From positions 2,043,846 to 2,107,845 of the forward strand of contig NZ_SODP01000002.1 in NCBI RefSeq assembly GCF_004365355.1: a DNA stretch of 64,000 nucleotides. Reading direction: 5' to 3'. This stretch comes from Kribbella pratensis (lineage in GTDB: Bacteria > Actinomycetota > Actinomycetes > Propionibacteriales > Kribbellaceae). Position numbers and translations under genes: made by a program. The notes beneath the pieces were generated by a model, which was not told the DNA's origin, made no database searches, and worked only from the letters and a program-made list of their open reading frames with translations. Positions 41,890 to 50,438 of this stretch are shown piece after piece; positions within the stretch are counted from its first letter, which is position 1; the number at the start of each line of letters is the position of its first letter.

Positions 41890-42249
41890 ATGCCTGAACG
41901 ACACTCGCGCGCCGTGCCCGGTGGCCGGGCGTTCTACCTGACCGAACGACTCTGGCAGTTGGCCGAAGGTCTTCCTGTCGAAGCTGTACCGATCGACGCG
42001 ATCAAGGAGTTCGACGAGGACTGCTGGTTCGGCGGCAGGTCCGTCACCTGCCGAATGGTCGCTCGTCATGCCGACCTCATCCAGAAGGCCGACCTCAGCT
42101 ACCCGGTGATCCTGTCCGCGGACGGGCGCTTGATGGACGGCGGCCACAGAATCTCGAAGGCCTGGCTCAGCGGCCTGACGACGATAGACGCCGTCCGCTT
42201 CCCAGTCGACCCAGAGCCCGACTACTACCAGTGGGACGCCACAACCTGA
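41890..42249 (+). CDS. Small ParB/sulfiredoxin-like domain protein
   Basis: The 119-residue protein carries a motif typical of ParB N-terminal-like domains, PVILSADGRLMDGGHRISKA followed by WLSGLTTIDAVRF (residues about 72-105). DGGHR corresponds to the nucleotide/phosphate site (usual form DGxHR). There is no helix-turn-helix DNA-binding domain, so it is a stand-alone catalytic-type domain and not a partition protein. ATG 41890 is chosen because the protein then begins MPERHSRAVPGG. Confidence 0.7.
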   Translation: MPERHSRAVPGGRAFYLTERLWQLAEGLPVEAVPIDAIKEFDEDCWFGGRSVTCRMVARHADLIQKADLSYPVILSADGRLMDGGHRISKAWLSGLTTIDAVRFPVDPEPDYYQWDATT

Positions 42250-42429
42250 GTCCGCCTGTCAGTTCGAGCCCAGTTCCCAGGCCAGCTCACCGACCTCGCA
42301 TACCGGGGAGCGCGCGGGCGGCGGAGTCCCCACAGAACTTCTTTTGGCATAGCGTCGGATTCGGGGCAAGTAGTTCGTAGTACAGGCGAGAGGCGGTCGA
42401 AGCGGCCGCCGGGACATGGGAGTCGTGGG

Positions 42430-42822
42430 ATGACGGAGTACTTGATCACGTTCAATGACGGCGCGATGGACCACATCCCCGCCGAGGACTGGCCCGACGT
42501 CGGCAAGGCCTCGCACGAGGTCGTCCGCGAGGCCGTGAACGCCGGCGTCTGGGTGTACGGCGGCGGCCTCGAGCGGCAGCAGGCAACCCTCGTCGACCCG
42601 GACGGTTTGGTCACCGACGGCCCGTACCCAGAAACGAAGGAGGTCGTCGGCGGCTTCTCCGTCGTCAACGTCGCCACCCGCGAGGAAGCCCTGAAGTGGG
42701 CCGCCAAGATCGCCACCGCCTGCCGCTGCACCCAGGAAGTCCGCGAACTAATGCCCGACCCCGAAACAGACGCCCTAATCCGCGAGGTCGCCCAGCGGGC
42801 CCACCCCGCCGACGACGCCTGA
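42430..42822 (+). CDS. YCII-related protein
   Basis: The 130-residue protein has the YCII/DGPF pattern: MTEYLITFNDGAMDHI, GVWVYGGGL, the conserved TDGPYPETKEVVGGFSVV and a helix REEALKWAAKIATAC. Such proteins are small ferredoxin-like folds, often encoded beside ECF sigma factors, though none is seen here. Enzymatic role is uncertain. Confidence 0.88.
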   Translation: MTEYLITFNDGAMDHIPAEDWPDVGKASHEVVREAVNAGVWVYGGGLERQQATLVDPDGLVTDGPYPETKEVVGGFSVVNVATREEALKWAAKIATACRCTQEVRELMPDPETDALIREVAQRAHPADDA

Positions 42823-42854
42823 TCCAGCAAGACCCGCGCGGCCGCGGCCGACAA

Positions 42855-42925
42855 GCCAATCGCCTGAGGATCGAAGGTGGCGTCTGGATCAGGTGATTGG
42901 CGCTGACGAGCGGTGGGACGCCACC
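42855..42925. other. Two interlocked inverted repeats (pseudoknot topology)
   Basis: GCCAATCGCCTGA (42855-42867) pairs with TCAGGTGATTGGC (42889-42901), with one mismatch. GGTGGCGTC (42876-42884) pairs with GACGCCACC (42917-42925) exactly. The arms alternate A-B-A'-B', so both helices can form only as a pseudoknot, or compete. The A' arm contains the stop codon of the DUF402 gene. Confidence 0.7.
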
Positions 42926-43548
42926 TCGCTGTCCCAGTACGGGGGGAGGGCGGCTGGTTTCCATGATGGATCGGGGCGGAAATCCGTGTAGCGGCCGTCG
43001 AACGGGAAGCGGCCGGTCTCGATGTCGCCGATGATGCGTTCGGCGGCGGCGCAGATGCGGTCCGCCTCGGCTGCCGTCCAGTACGCCGGGTGATCGATAC
43101 GCTCGGCCAACTCGTCCTCGTCTTTCAGCGACCAGCTGCGATCGGGCGCGACCAGGATGTCGAGCGCGTGATCGAGGATGTCGATCCCGGCCGACCAGCG
43201 GCGTACCGGGGACTCCAGGTTCACGTACCAGCCTTCGAACCGCATCTCCAGGTCGAAGAACCACCACACCGAATGGTCGGCCTCGGGTTCGGTGCGGATC
43301 AGCACGTGCCGGCCTTCCCAGTGCCGCGGCCAGAGCATGGACGGCGTACGGTCGCGCTCCGCCAGCGACATCTTCCGGATCGATGCGCCGTCCCGAGTGC
43401 CGCGCAGCATGCAGTCCGATCCTGCCGCAGTCCAGGTGAGCAGCGCCTCCGCGTCGTCACGCACAACCCGCGTGGTCTGCACCGCGGCGATCATCCCGTT
43501 GAGGTGGACGTCGCGACGGGCGATCGATCGACCAGGAGCGAAGACCAT
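42889..43548 (-). CDS. DUF402 domain protein
   Basis: The 219-residue protein has the DUF402 core GWYVNLESPVRRWSAGIDILDHALDILVAPD (read in pieces), with the downstream acidic helix WSLKDEDELAERI and EADRICAAAERIIGDIE. Some DUF402 proteins are nucleoside diphosphate phosphatases or hydrolases, which is possible here. ATG 43548 has GGAGCGAAG close upstream. Its last codons lie in the interlocked inverted repeats. Confidence 0.85.
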   Translation of the reverse strand: MVFAPGRSIARRDVHLNGMIAAVQTTRVVRDDAEALLTWTAAGSDCMLRGTRDGASIRKMSLAERDRTPSMLWPRHWEGRHVLIRTEPEADHSVWWFFDLEMRFEGWYVNLESPVRRWSAGIDILDHALDILVAPDRSWSLKDEDELAERIDHPAYWTAAEADRICAAAERIIGDIETGRFPFDGRYTDFRPDPSWKPAALPPYWDSEVASHRSSAPIT

Positions 43549-43666
43549 CGGGCCATGCTAAGGCCGCCTCCAGGCCACGCCGCAGCCCGGCCATGACGAT
43601 CCGGCCCATGGCGCTGTTAGCAACTTCGGTAGCAGGCAGCCGTGATCACCTGGCAGCATGCAGGGC

Positions 43667-43924
43667 ATGTCGAACGACTACGGTGAACCGATTGGGCAGG
43701 TCTTGGGCGACAATTTTCGAGTGCCCGCGCTACTACCAGGCTGGACCGCTCTGGAAGGCATCGTGCTGGTCAAGGCCCTAGACGACGAAGGCCGTCCGAG
43801 CTGGGCCTTCCGCGAGACCGAGGGTATGAACATCGAGGAGGTCATCGGCGTTCTCACCGTCCAACTGGACATCCTGCGCGAGCGAGCTGTCGATGCATTT
43901 CGCGTAGATGAGGATGACGACTAG
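43667..43924 (+). CDS. Small acidic hypothetical protein
   Basis: The 85-residue product (MSNDYGEPIGQVLGDNF at the start, FRVDEDDD at the end) is acidic and lacks membrane or signal segments. An ATG nine bases upstream (43658) is equally possible. It ends 77 bp before tRNA-Ala, which is on the other strand. No family is recognised. Composition is that of a real gene. Confidence 0.55.
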   Translation: MSNDYGEPIGQVLGDNFRVPALLPGWTALEGIVLVKALDDEGRPSWAFRETEGMNIEEVIGVLTVQLDILRERAVDAFRVDEDDD

Positions 43925-44000
43925 CGATCGCTGCCTCAAACGCGGAGGGCGGGCCGTTCGGCGGGCGCGGAGAATCGCGCTCTGATCTGCACGAACTTGA

Positions 44001-44076
44001 TGGTGGAGACGAGGGGACTTGAACCCCTAACCCCTGCCTTGCAAAGGCAGTGCTCTGCCAGTTGAGCTACGCCCCC
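44001..44076 (-). tRNA. tRNA-Ala (TGC anticodon)
   Basis: The 73-nt body (44004-44076) folds with acceptor GGGGGCG/CGTCTCC, D arm GCTC..GAGC, anticodon stem CTGCC/GGCAG with loop TTTGCAA (anticodon TGC), and T arm AGGGG/CCCCT with TTCAAGT. Discriminator A is followed by an encoded CCA (44001-44003). Confidence 0.96.
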
Positions 44077-44086
44077 GTGAGGGTGG

Positions 44087-44218
44087 TCAGCGGCCCGGGG
44101 TCACCGGGTCGACGGCCTCGGCCCAGAGGTCCTTGTCGGCGCGGGACTGTTGGGTCTTCTTGTAGGCGAAGTATCCACCGATGCCGGCCAGCAGCACCAG
44201 CAGGAGCTTCTTCAGCAC
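44087..44218 (-). CDS. DLW-39 family protein
   Basis: This 43-residue gene starts at GTG 44218 with GGAG eight bases upstream. The product has one hydrophobic helix (KKLLLVLLAGIGGYFAY) followed by a polar segment with the family's namesake KDLWAEA and ends PVTPGR. DLW-39 proteins are tiny, conserved in actinobacteria, and characteristically sit near gyrA and the tRNA-Ile/Ala genes, as here. Function is unknown. Confidence 0.9.
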   Translation of the reverse strand: MLKKLLLVLLAGIGGYFAYKKTQQSRADKDLWAEAVDPVTPGR

Positions 44219-44260
44219 TGGAACTCCTCGGGGGATCGGGGGGTTTCACATACGTGAGGG

Positions 44261-44334
44261 TGGGCCTAACTGGACTTGAACCAGTGACCTCTGCCTTATC
44301 AGGGCAGCGCTCTAACCGTCTGAGCTATAGGCCC
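44261..44334 (-). tRNA. tRNA-Ile (GAT anticodon)
   Basis: The 74-nt gene has acceptor GGGCCTA/TAGGCCC, D arm GCTC..GAGC, anticodon stem CTGCC/GGCAG with loop CTGATAA (anticodon GAT), T arm ACTGG/CCAGT with TTCAAGT, and discriminator A. The following bases are CCC, so CCA is not encoded, unlike the neighbouring tRNA-Ala. Confidence 0.96.
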
Positions 44335-44396
44335 GCGTACTGCGGTGTCGAACCCGGGAGAGATTACCGCACCAAGTGCTCTACTCCCAAACCGGT

Positions 44397-44427
44397 TCCG
44401 GCCGGGCCCGACCAGGGCCCGGCCGGA
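44397..44427 (-). terminator. Terminator of the gyrBA-DUF3566 transcript
   Basis: TCCGGCCGGGCCC (44397-44409) and its exact complement (44415-44427) form a 13-bp stem with a 5-nt loop, starting 4 bp after the DUF3566 stop codon. On the minus strand the stem is followed within a few bases by a short TTT run. Confidence 0.88.
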
Positions 44428-44431
44428 GAAA

Positions 44432-45313
44432 TCAGTCCTCCGACGCCAGCGTGACTTCGAGGCCGCCGAGCAGCGTGGCGGCGATGTTGTAGAGGAAGGA
44501 TCCGAGCGTTGCGAGCGCCGTGATGATGAGTACGTCGGCGCAGGCCAGCAGCGTCGTGAAGCCCATCACCTTGCCGGTGTTGATGTAGTTCTCGACCCGG
44601 AACGGCTCGGCGGTCGGCGTACCCAGGACCTCTTGGACGGTGCTGTTGATGTTGTCGAAGACACCCGCCGCACCGATCGCCGACCAGATGATGAAGACCG
44701 CGACCCAGGTGACGATCCCGAAGGCGATCGACAGCAGGAACGCCGTCTTCATCACCGACCACGGATCGATCCGGGACATCCGCAGCCGCGCCTTGCGGGT
44801 CTGCGGCCGGCTGGAGGTCTTGGCGTCCTTCTCGGCGAGCCGCGCCTGCCGCGCCTCTTCCCGGTCGACCTTCTCCGGCTTGGCAGCGGTCACCGCGGAG
44901 GCCTTGTCGAGCACCGCCTGACGCGCAGCGCTCACCCGGTCACCGAACGACTCGGTCTTCGCCCCTGGACCCCCGGCAGCCGCCGGAGCCTCGTACGGCG
45001 GGGCAGCCGCGGCGGGCGTCGTACCCGGCGGAGACCAAGGCTCCGGCCGGCCCGGGGTGCTGGGAGCAGGCTGCTGAGGACGCGCCGGAGCGCCGGCGCC
45101 GGGAGTGGCCGGCCGCGGCTGCGGGCGGTACTCCGACGACGAGGGGCGCTGACCGTTCGTAATCCTCGGCTGGCCGCCCGGCGCACCATTGGAACGACCG
45201 TTGGAAGCCGGGTTGGCCGGGGCGGCAGACGGCTTCCCACCCGGCGCGGTGCGCTGGGATTTGGAGCTGTCGGCCGCACCTTCAGGCCATGTCGGCCTCG
45301 CGCGGTTGGTCAT
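44432..45313 (-). CDS. DUF3566 membrane protein
   Basis: The 293-residue protein has a disordered Pro/Ala/Gly-rich N-terminus (residues 1-120), a charged segment, then the DUF3566 domain (about 170-293). The domain has RLRMSRIDPWSVMKTAFLLS, two membrane helices (GIVTWVAVFIIWSAIG and LACADVLIITALATLGSFLYNI) and a final LGGLEVTLAED-like end. It is translationally coupled to gyrA (TGATG overlap), the universal actinobacterial position for this family. Role unknown. Confidence 0.92.
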   Translation of the reverse strand: MTNRARPTWPEGAADSSKSQRTAPGGKPSAAPANPASNGRSNGAPGGQPRITNGQRPSSSEYRPQPRPATPGAGAPARPQQPAPSTPGRPEPWSPPGTTPAAAAPPYEAPAAAGGPGAKTESFGDRVSAARQAVLDKASAVTAAKPEKVDREEARQARLAEKDAKTSSRPQTRKARLRMSRIDPWSVMKTAFLLSIAFGIVTWVAVFIIWSAIGAAGVFDNINSTVQEVLGTPTAEPFRVENYINTGKVMGFTTLLACADVLIITALATLGSFLYNIAATLLGGLEVTLASED

Positions 45314-47970
45314 CAGTCACCCTCCTGGCCGGCTTCGTCGTCTTCGACGGTAGCCGCGCCGTCCACGTCCGTCGAACGTTCGTCATCATTCTGGACGCTC
45401 TCAGAGGTGGATTCGGTTGTCGATCCGTCCACATTCTGGGCACCTTCGGTGACGGTACCCTCCTCGGCCGCCTCCGATTCCTCCAGAGCGACGGTCAGAT
45501 CGGTGTTCCGCGCGATCGCGACGACGGCGTCGGACTCGCCGACCCCGGCGAACCGGACGCCCATCGTGTCGCGGCCCTTGACCGGCACGCTGTCGACCCG
45601 GCTGCGGACGACCTGCCCGCTCGCCTTGATCGCCAGCACCTGGTCGTCCTCGACGACGATGATCGCGCCGACCAGCGAACCGCGCTCGTCGTTCAGCTTC
45701 ACCGCCTTGATGCCGAGACCGCCGCGACCCTGCTGCCGGTACTCCGACACCCGCGACCGCTTGGCGTATCCGGCGTCGGTCACCGTGAAGACGAACTGCG
45801 CGTCTTCCTCGGATCCGGCCCGGATCACCGACATCGACAGCAGCTCGTCGCCGGAGCGGAACTTCATGCCCGTCACGCCGGAGGTGGCCCGGCCCATCGG
45901 CCGCAGCTGCTCGTCGTTCGCGGTGAAGCGGATCGACTGCCCCTTGCGGGACACGAGCAGCAGGTCGTCCTCAGCGGTGGCCAGGTCCGCGCCGATCAGC
46001 TCGTCGTCCTCCTCGCGGAAGTTGACCGCGATGATGCCGCTCTGCCGCGCCGAGTCGTAGTCCCGCAGGGCGGTCTTCTTGACCAGCCCCTTCTTGGTCG
46101 CGAGCACCAGGTAGTCGGACTGGTCGTAGTCGCGCAGCGTCAGAACCTGCGCGATCTCCTCGTCCGGCTGGAACGACAGCAGACCGGCGACATGCGAGCC
46201 CTTGGCGTCACGGGCCGACTCGGGCAGCTGCCACACCTTGGCCCGGTAGACCCGGCCCTTGGTCGTGAAGAACAGCATCCAGTGGTGGTTCGTGGTGGCG
46301 AAGAAGTGGTTGATCTCGTCCTCGGCCCGCAGCGCGGCGCCGCGGACACCCTTGCCGCCGCGGTTCTGGGTCCGGTAGAGGTCGGTCTTGGTCCGCTTCG
46401 CGTAGCCGCCACGGGAGATTGTGACGACGACCTCCTCGTCCGGAACCAGGTCCTGCACCGACAGGTCGCCGTCGGCCGCGATGATCTCGGTACGCCGCTC
46501 GTCGCCGTACTTCTCGACGATCTCGCCGAGCTCGTCCTTCACGATCGTGCGCTGCCGCTCCGGGCTGGCGAGGATGTCCTCGAGGTCGGCGATGATCGCC
46601 TCGAGCTCCTGCAACCGCTCGATGATCTTCTGCCGCTCCAGGGCAGCCAGCCGGCGCAGCTGCATGTCCAGGATCGCCTGCGCCTGGATCTCGTCGATGT
46701 CGAGCAGCTGCATCAACCCGGTCCGCGCCTCGTCGACGTCGGGGCTGCGCCGGATCAGCGCGATGACCTCGTCCAGCGCGTCCAGCGCCTTCACGTACCC
46801 GCGGTAGATGTGCGCGTTCTTCTCGGCCTCGCGCAGGCGGAAGCGGGTCCGCCGCTGGATGACCTCGATCTGGTGGTCGATCCAGTGCTTGATGAACAGG
46901 TCGACGCTCAGCGTCCGCGGTACGCCGTCCACGAGCGCGAGCATGTTGCAGCCGAAGGTGTCCTGCAGCTGCGTGTGCTTGTAGAGGTTGTTCAGTACGA
47001 CGCGGGGCTGCGCGTCACGCTTCAGCACGACGACGAGGCGCTGGCCGGTCCGGGACGAGCTGTCGTCGCGGATGTCGGCGATCCCGTTGACCTTGCCGGT
47101 GTTGACCAGCTCGGCGATCTTCAGCGCCAGGTTGTCCGGGTTGACCATGTACGGCAGCTCGGTGACGACCAGGCTGGTACGGCCCTTCGCGTCTTCCTCG
47201 ATGTCCACGACCGCGCGCATCGTGACCGAGCCGCGGCCCGTGCGGTACGCGTCGTCGATGCCCTTGTAGCCGACGATCAGCGCGCCGTTCGGGAAGTCCG
47301 GGCCCTTGATGTGCTGCAGGCAGGCGTCGAGCAGCTCCTCACGGGTCGCGTCCGGGTGCTCCAGCGCCCAGTCGACCGCGGCCGCGACCTCTCGCAGGTT
47401 GTGCGGCGGGATGTTCGTCGCCATACCGACCGCGATACCGGACGAGCCGTTGACCAGCAGGTTCGGGAAGCGGGCCGGCAGGATCACCGGCTCCTGCGAC
47501 TTGCCGTCGTAGTTCGGCCGGAAGTCGACCGTGTCCTGGTCGATGTCGCGGACCATCTCCATCGCCAGCGGCGCCATCCGGCACTCGGTGTACCGCATCG
47601 CGGCCGCCGGGTCGTTGCCCGGGGAACCGAAGTTTCCCTGGCCCTGGATCAGCGGTGCGCGCATCACCCACGGCTGCGCGAGCCGGACCAGGGTGTCGTA
47701 GATCGCCGAGTCGCCGTGCGGGTGGTACTGACCCATGACGTCACCGACGACGCGCGAGCACTTGTTGAAGCCGCGGTCCGGCCGGTAACCGCCGTCGTAC
47801 ATCGCATAGAGGATGCGGCGGTGCACCGGCTTGAGGCCGTCGCGGACCTCGGGCAGCGCGCGGCCGACGATGACCGCCATCGCGTAGTCGAGGTACGACT
47901 GCTGCATCTCGGTCTGCAGGTCGAGCGGCTCGACCCGGTCGTGGCCGGGCGAGGTGGGGGTCTCGGTCAT
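45313..47970 (-). CDS. gyrA: DNA gyrase subunit A
   Basis: The 885-residue subunit carries the DNA-breakage domain. The catalytic Tyr is in AAMRYTECR (Y127). The quinolone-resistance region reads HPHGDSAIYDTLVRLAQ, with Ser88 and Asp92, the sensitive-type residues. The C-terminal pinwheel contains the GyrA box as QGRGGLG near residue 745, and the tail is acidic. With GyrB it introduces negative supercoils. It lies 42 bp downstream of gyrB, and its stop overlaps the DUF3566 start. Confidence 0.98.
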   Translation of the reverse strand: MTETPTSPGHDRVEPLDLQTEMQQSYLDYAMAVIVGRALPEVRDGLKPVHRRILYAMYDGGYRPDRGFNKCSRVVGDVMGQYHPHGDSAIYDTLVRLAQPWVMRAPLIQGQGNFGSPGNDPAAAMRYTECRMAPLAMEMVRDIDQDTVDFRPNYDGKSQEPVILPARFPNLLVNGSSGIAVGMATNIPPHNLREVAAAVDWALEHPDATREELLDACLQHIKGPDFPNGALIVGYKGIDDAYRTGRGSVTMRAVVDIEEDAKGRTSLVVTELPYMVNPDNLALKIAELVNTGKVNGIADIRDDSSSRTGQRLVVVLKRDAQPRVVLNNLYKHTQLQDTFGCNMLALVDGVPRTLSVDLFIKHWIDHQIEVIQRRTRFRLREAEKNAHIYRGYVKALDALDEVIALIRRSPDVDEARTGLMQLLDIDEIQAQAILDMQLRRLAALERQKIIERLQELEAIIADLEDILASPERQRTIVKDELGEIVEKYGDERRTEIIAADGDLSVQDLVPDEEVVVTISRGGYAKRTKTDLYRTQNRGGKGVRGAALRAEDEINHFFATTNHHWMLFFTTKGRVYRAKVWQLPESARDAKGSHVAGLLSFQPDEEIAQVLTLRDYDQSDYLVLATKKGLVKKTALRDYDSARQSGIIAVNFREEDDELIGADLATAEDDLLLVSRKGQSIRFTANDEQLRPMGRATSGVTGMKFRSGDELLSMSVIRAGSEEDAQFVFTVTDAGYAKRSRVSEYRQQGRGGLGIKAVKLNDERGSLVGAIIVVEDDQVLAIKASGQVVRSRVDSVPVKGRDTMGVRFAGVGESDAVVAIARNTDLTVALEESEAAEEGTVTEGAQNVDGSTTESTSESVQNDDERSTDVDGAATVEDDEAGQEGD

Positions 47971-48012
47971 GAATAAGTCCCGTTCAGATCAGTACGTTGG
48001 AGGGCAGCAAGA

Positions 48013-50073
48013 TCAGATGTCGAGGAAGCGAACGTCCTTGGCGTTGCGCTGGATGAAGCTGCGCCGCGCCTCGATGTCGTCGCCCATCAGCGTCTGGAAC
48101 GTCTCGTCGGCGCGGATCGCGTCGTCGAGGGTGATCTGCAGCAGCACCCGGTTCGCCGGGTCCATCGTCGTGTCCCACAGCTCGTTCGCGTTCATCTCGC
48201 CCAGACCCTTGTAGCGCTGGATCGGGTTCTCCTTGGGCAGCTTCTTACCGGCCTCGGCGCCGGCCTCGAGCAGGCCGTCCCGCTCGCGGTCGGTGTAGGC
48301 CAGCTCGTGCGGCTGGTTGCTCCAGCGGATCTTGTACAGCGGCGGCTGTGCGGCGTACACGTGACCGCGCTCGATCAGCGGGCGCATGAACCGGAACAGC
48401 AGCGTCAGCAGCAGGGTCCGGATGTGCTGGCCGTCGACGTCGGCGTCGGCCATGATCACGATCTTGTGGTACCGGAGCTTGTCCTCGTCGAAGTCTTCGT
48501 GGATGCCGGTGCCCAGCGCGGAGATGATCGCCTGGACCTCGTTGTTCTGCAGGACCTTGTCGATCCGGGCCTTCTCGACGTTCAGGATCTTGCCGCGGAT
48601 CGGCAGGATGGCCTGGAACTTCGGGTCGCGGCCGCCCTTCGCGGAGCCACCCGCCGAGTCACCCTCGACGATGTAGACCTCGCACTCCTCCGGGTTCGTC
48701 GACTGGCAGTCGGCCAGCTTGCCCGGCAGGCCGCCGCCGCCGAGCAGACCCTTGCGGTTGCGGGCCAGGTCGCGGGCCTTGCGGGCCGCGATCCGGGCGC
48801 TCGCCGCGGCGGACGCCTTGCGGATGATCTCGCGACCCTCGGCCGGGTTCTGCTCGAACCAGGCGCCGAGCTTGTCGTTGACGACGCGCTGGACGAAGCC
48901 CTTGACCTCGGTGTTGCCGAGCTTGGTCTTGGTCTGGCCCTCGAACTGCGGCTCGGCGAGCTTGACCGAGATGATCGCGGTCAGGCCCTCCCGGATGTCG
49001 TCGCCGGTGAGCCTGTCCTCCTTCTTCTTGATCATGCCCTGGTCCTCGCCGAAGCCGTTCACCAGTGAGGTGAGCGCGGCCCGGAAGCCCTCTTCGTGGG
49101 TGCCGCCCTCGTGGGTATTGATCGCGTTCGCGAAGGTGTGCACCGACTCCTGGAACGAGCCGCTCCATTGCAGCGCGACCTCGAGGCTCATCGTGTCGTC
49201 GGCGGTGGCCGCCTCGAACGAGATCACGTCGCGGTGCACGGTCTCGCGGATGCCGGTCAGGTACTTCACGTAGTCGACCAGGCCGTCGTCGTACCGGAAG
49301 GACTGTTCGAGCGGCTTGCCGTCCTCGTCGAAGTGGTCCGGACGCTCGTCCCGGATCACCAGCTCGAGGCCCTTGTTCAAGAAGGCGTACTCGCGGAAGC
49401 GGGTGGCAAGCGTCTCGTAGGAGTACGTCGTGGTCTCGAAGACGTCCTCGCTGGCCCAGAACGTGATCGTCGTACCGTTCGAGGTCGAGGTGCCGATCTC
49501 GGCGAGGTCGGCGTCCGGGACGCCGTTGGTGAAGGACTGCGTGTACAGCTTGCCCTTCAGCCTGACGTCGACCTGGAGCCTGGTGGACAGCGCGTTGACG
49601 ACGGAGACACCGACGCCGTGCAGACCGCCGGACACCTTGTAACCGCCGCCGCCGAACTTGCCGCCTGCGTGCAGGACGGTCAGTACGACGGTGACGGCCG
49701 GCTTGCCCTCGGACTCGACGATGTCGACCGGGATACCGCGGCCGTTGTCCTCGACCCGGACACCGCCGTCGGCCAGCAGCGTCACGACGATGCGATCGCC
49801 GTACCCGGCCATCGCCTCGTCGACCGCGTTGTCGACCACCTCGGTGACAAGATGGTGCAGTCCGCGCTCACCGGTGGACCCGATGTACATACCCGGGCGC
49901 TTGCGGACCGCGTCCAGTCCCTCCAGGACCTGGATCGCACTCGCGTCGTACTCCCGCTCGACGACGTTCGACGGGATCTGGTCGAGCATCTCCGGGAGCG
50001 CCTCGCTGGGTGCGGGGTTGCCGATGGGGTCGGCGGACTGGTTGGCGTCGATCTCGATCGGCTCGTCGGTCAC
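48013..50073 (-). CDS. gyrB: DNA gyrase subunit B
   Basis: The 686-residue ATPase subunit starts at GTG 50073 behind GAGGAGG; an in-frame ATG at 50112 is less likely. GHKL motifs are present (VDNAVDEAMAGYGD; DNGRGIP; GGLHGVGVSVVNAL), then the transducer domain and the TOPRIM domain (VEGDSAGGSAKGGRD; MADADVDGQHIRTLLL). The C-terminal KDVRFLDI matches the family end. A structured leader precedes it. It heads the gyrB-gyrA-DUF3566 operon. Confidence 0.98.
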   Translation of the reverse strand: MTDEPIEIDANQSADPIGNPAPSEALPEMLDQIPSNVVEREYDASAIQVLEGLDAVRKRPGMYIGSTGERGLHHLVTEVVDNAVDEAMAGYGDRIVVTLLADGGVRVEDNGRGIPVDIVESEGKPAVTVVLTVLHAGGKFGGGGYKVSGGLHGVGVSVVNALSTRLQVDVRLKGKLYTQSFTNGVPDADLAEIGTSTSNGTTITFWASEDVFETTTYSYETLATRFREYAFLNKGLELVIRDERPDHFDEDGKPLEQSFRYDDGLVDYVKYLTGIRETVHRDVISFEAATADDTMSLEVALQWSGSFQESVHTFANAINTHEGGTHEEGFRAALTSLVNGFGEDQGMIKKKEDRLTGDDIREGLTAIISVKLAEPQFEGQTKTKLGNTEVKGFVQRVVNDKLGAWFEQNPAEGREIIRKASAAASARIAARKARDLARNRKGLLGGGGLPGKLADCQSTNPEECEVYIVEGDSAGGSAKGGRDPKFQAILPIRGKILNVEKARIDKVLQNNEVQAIISALGTGIHEDFDEDKLRYHKIVIMADADVDGQHIRTLLLTLLFRFMRPLIERGHVYAAQPPLYKIRWSNQPHELAYTDRERDGLLEAGAEAGKKLPKENPIQRYKGLGEMNANELWDTTMDPANRVLLQITLDDAIRADETFQTLMGDDIEARRSFIQRNAKDVRFLDI

Positions 50074-50121
50074 CGGTGGTTGTCCTCCTCGGACCCCGCG
50101 TTCGCGAGGCATCGCGGCACA

Positions 50122-50158
50122 GTAGAGCCGCCCTCTACGGTGATAGTAGAGGCGCGGC
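50122..50158 (-). promoter_or_regulatory. gyrB leader with two mutually exclusive hairpins
   Basis: In the mRNA, CCTCTAC (50152-50146) can pair with GTAGAGG (50138-50132 region) inside outer GCCGC/GCGGC arms. The same GTAGAG can pair instead with CTCTAC (50127-50122). The two stems cannot coexist, an arrangement like an attenuator or riboswitch-type switch. The segment lies 50-85 nt upstream of the gyrB start codon and downstream of the candidate -10. Confidence 0.55.
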
Positions 50159-50425
50159 TCGCCCTACCCGGTCCATTCTACCTGTCGACCGAAGCAGAAC
50201 CTGCCACCAGCCGCCCGAAACTCGCATCAGGGCGTCTTTTCTCCCTCATCTCCATGTCCCCTCTCGCGGGAGGGGGTCAGAAAAGCGCTCACGGCCGCTC
50301 AGTGGCCTCCGGGTGTTTCGCGACTGACCGTTCCGGAACCGACCGGTCCAGACCGCTTGACCGGCTCCGAACCGGGGTCCGGGGTCCCGTGGACAAGCGG
50401 TGCCTGGCGCGCACCCACCGCCCCT

Positions 50426-50431
50426 TAGGAT
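50426..50431 (+). promoter_or_regulatory. -10 element of a leaderless promoter
   Basis: TAGGAT ends 7 bp before GTG 50439, in the context CCTTAGGATCG. The start codon would be at or next to the transcription start. No Shine-Dalgarno sequence is present. Confidence 0.65.
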
Positions 50432-50438
50432 CGCTGCC

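Larger units (their letters stand above)
50074..50438. other. gyrB / DUF4352-like operon divergent intergenic region
   Basis: The 365-bp gap contains the gyrB leader and promoter on the left (candidate -10 TAGAAT at 50175-50180, minus strand) and, on the right, the leaderless-type -10 TAGGAT at 50426-50431 for the plus-strand operon. The middle (about 50190-50420) has no coding frame I can support. Confidence 0.6.

Noticed and set aside
45289..47976. 895-codon open frame opposite gyrA
   Set aside because: The length comes from the lack of stop codons in high-GC antisense. gyrA is certain and the product resembles no protein.
48307..49068. 253-codon frame on the strand opposite gyrB
   Set aside because: It is an antisense shadow of gyrB; the translation is biased to Leu/Val/Arg/Asp as expected from high-GC third positions.
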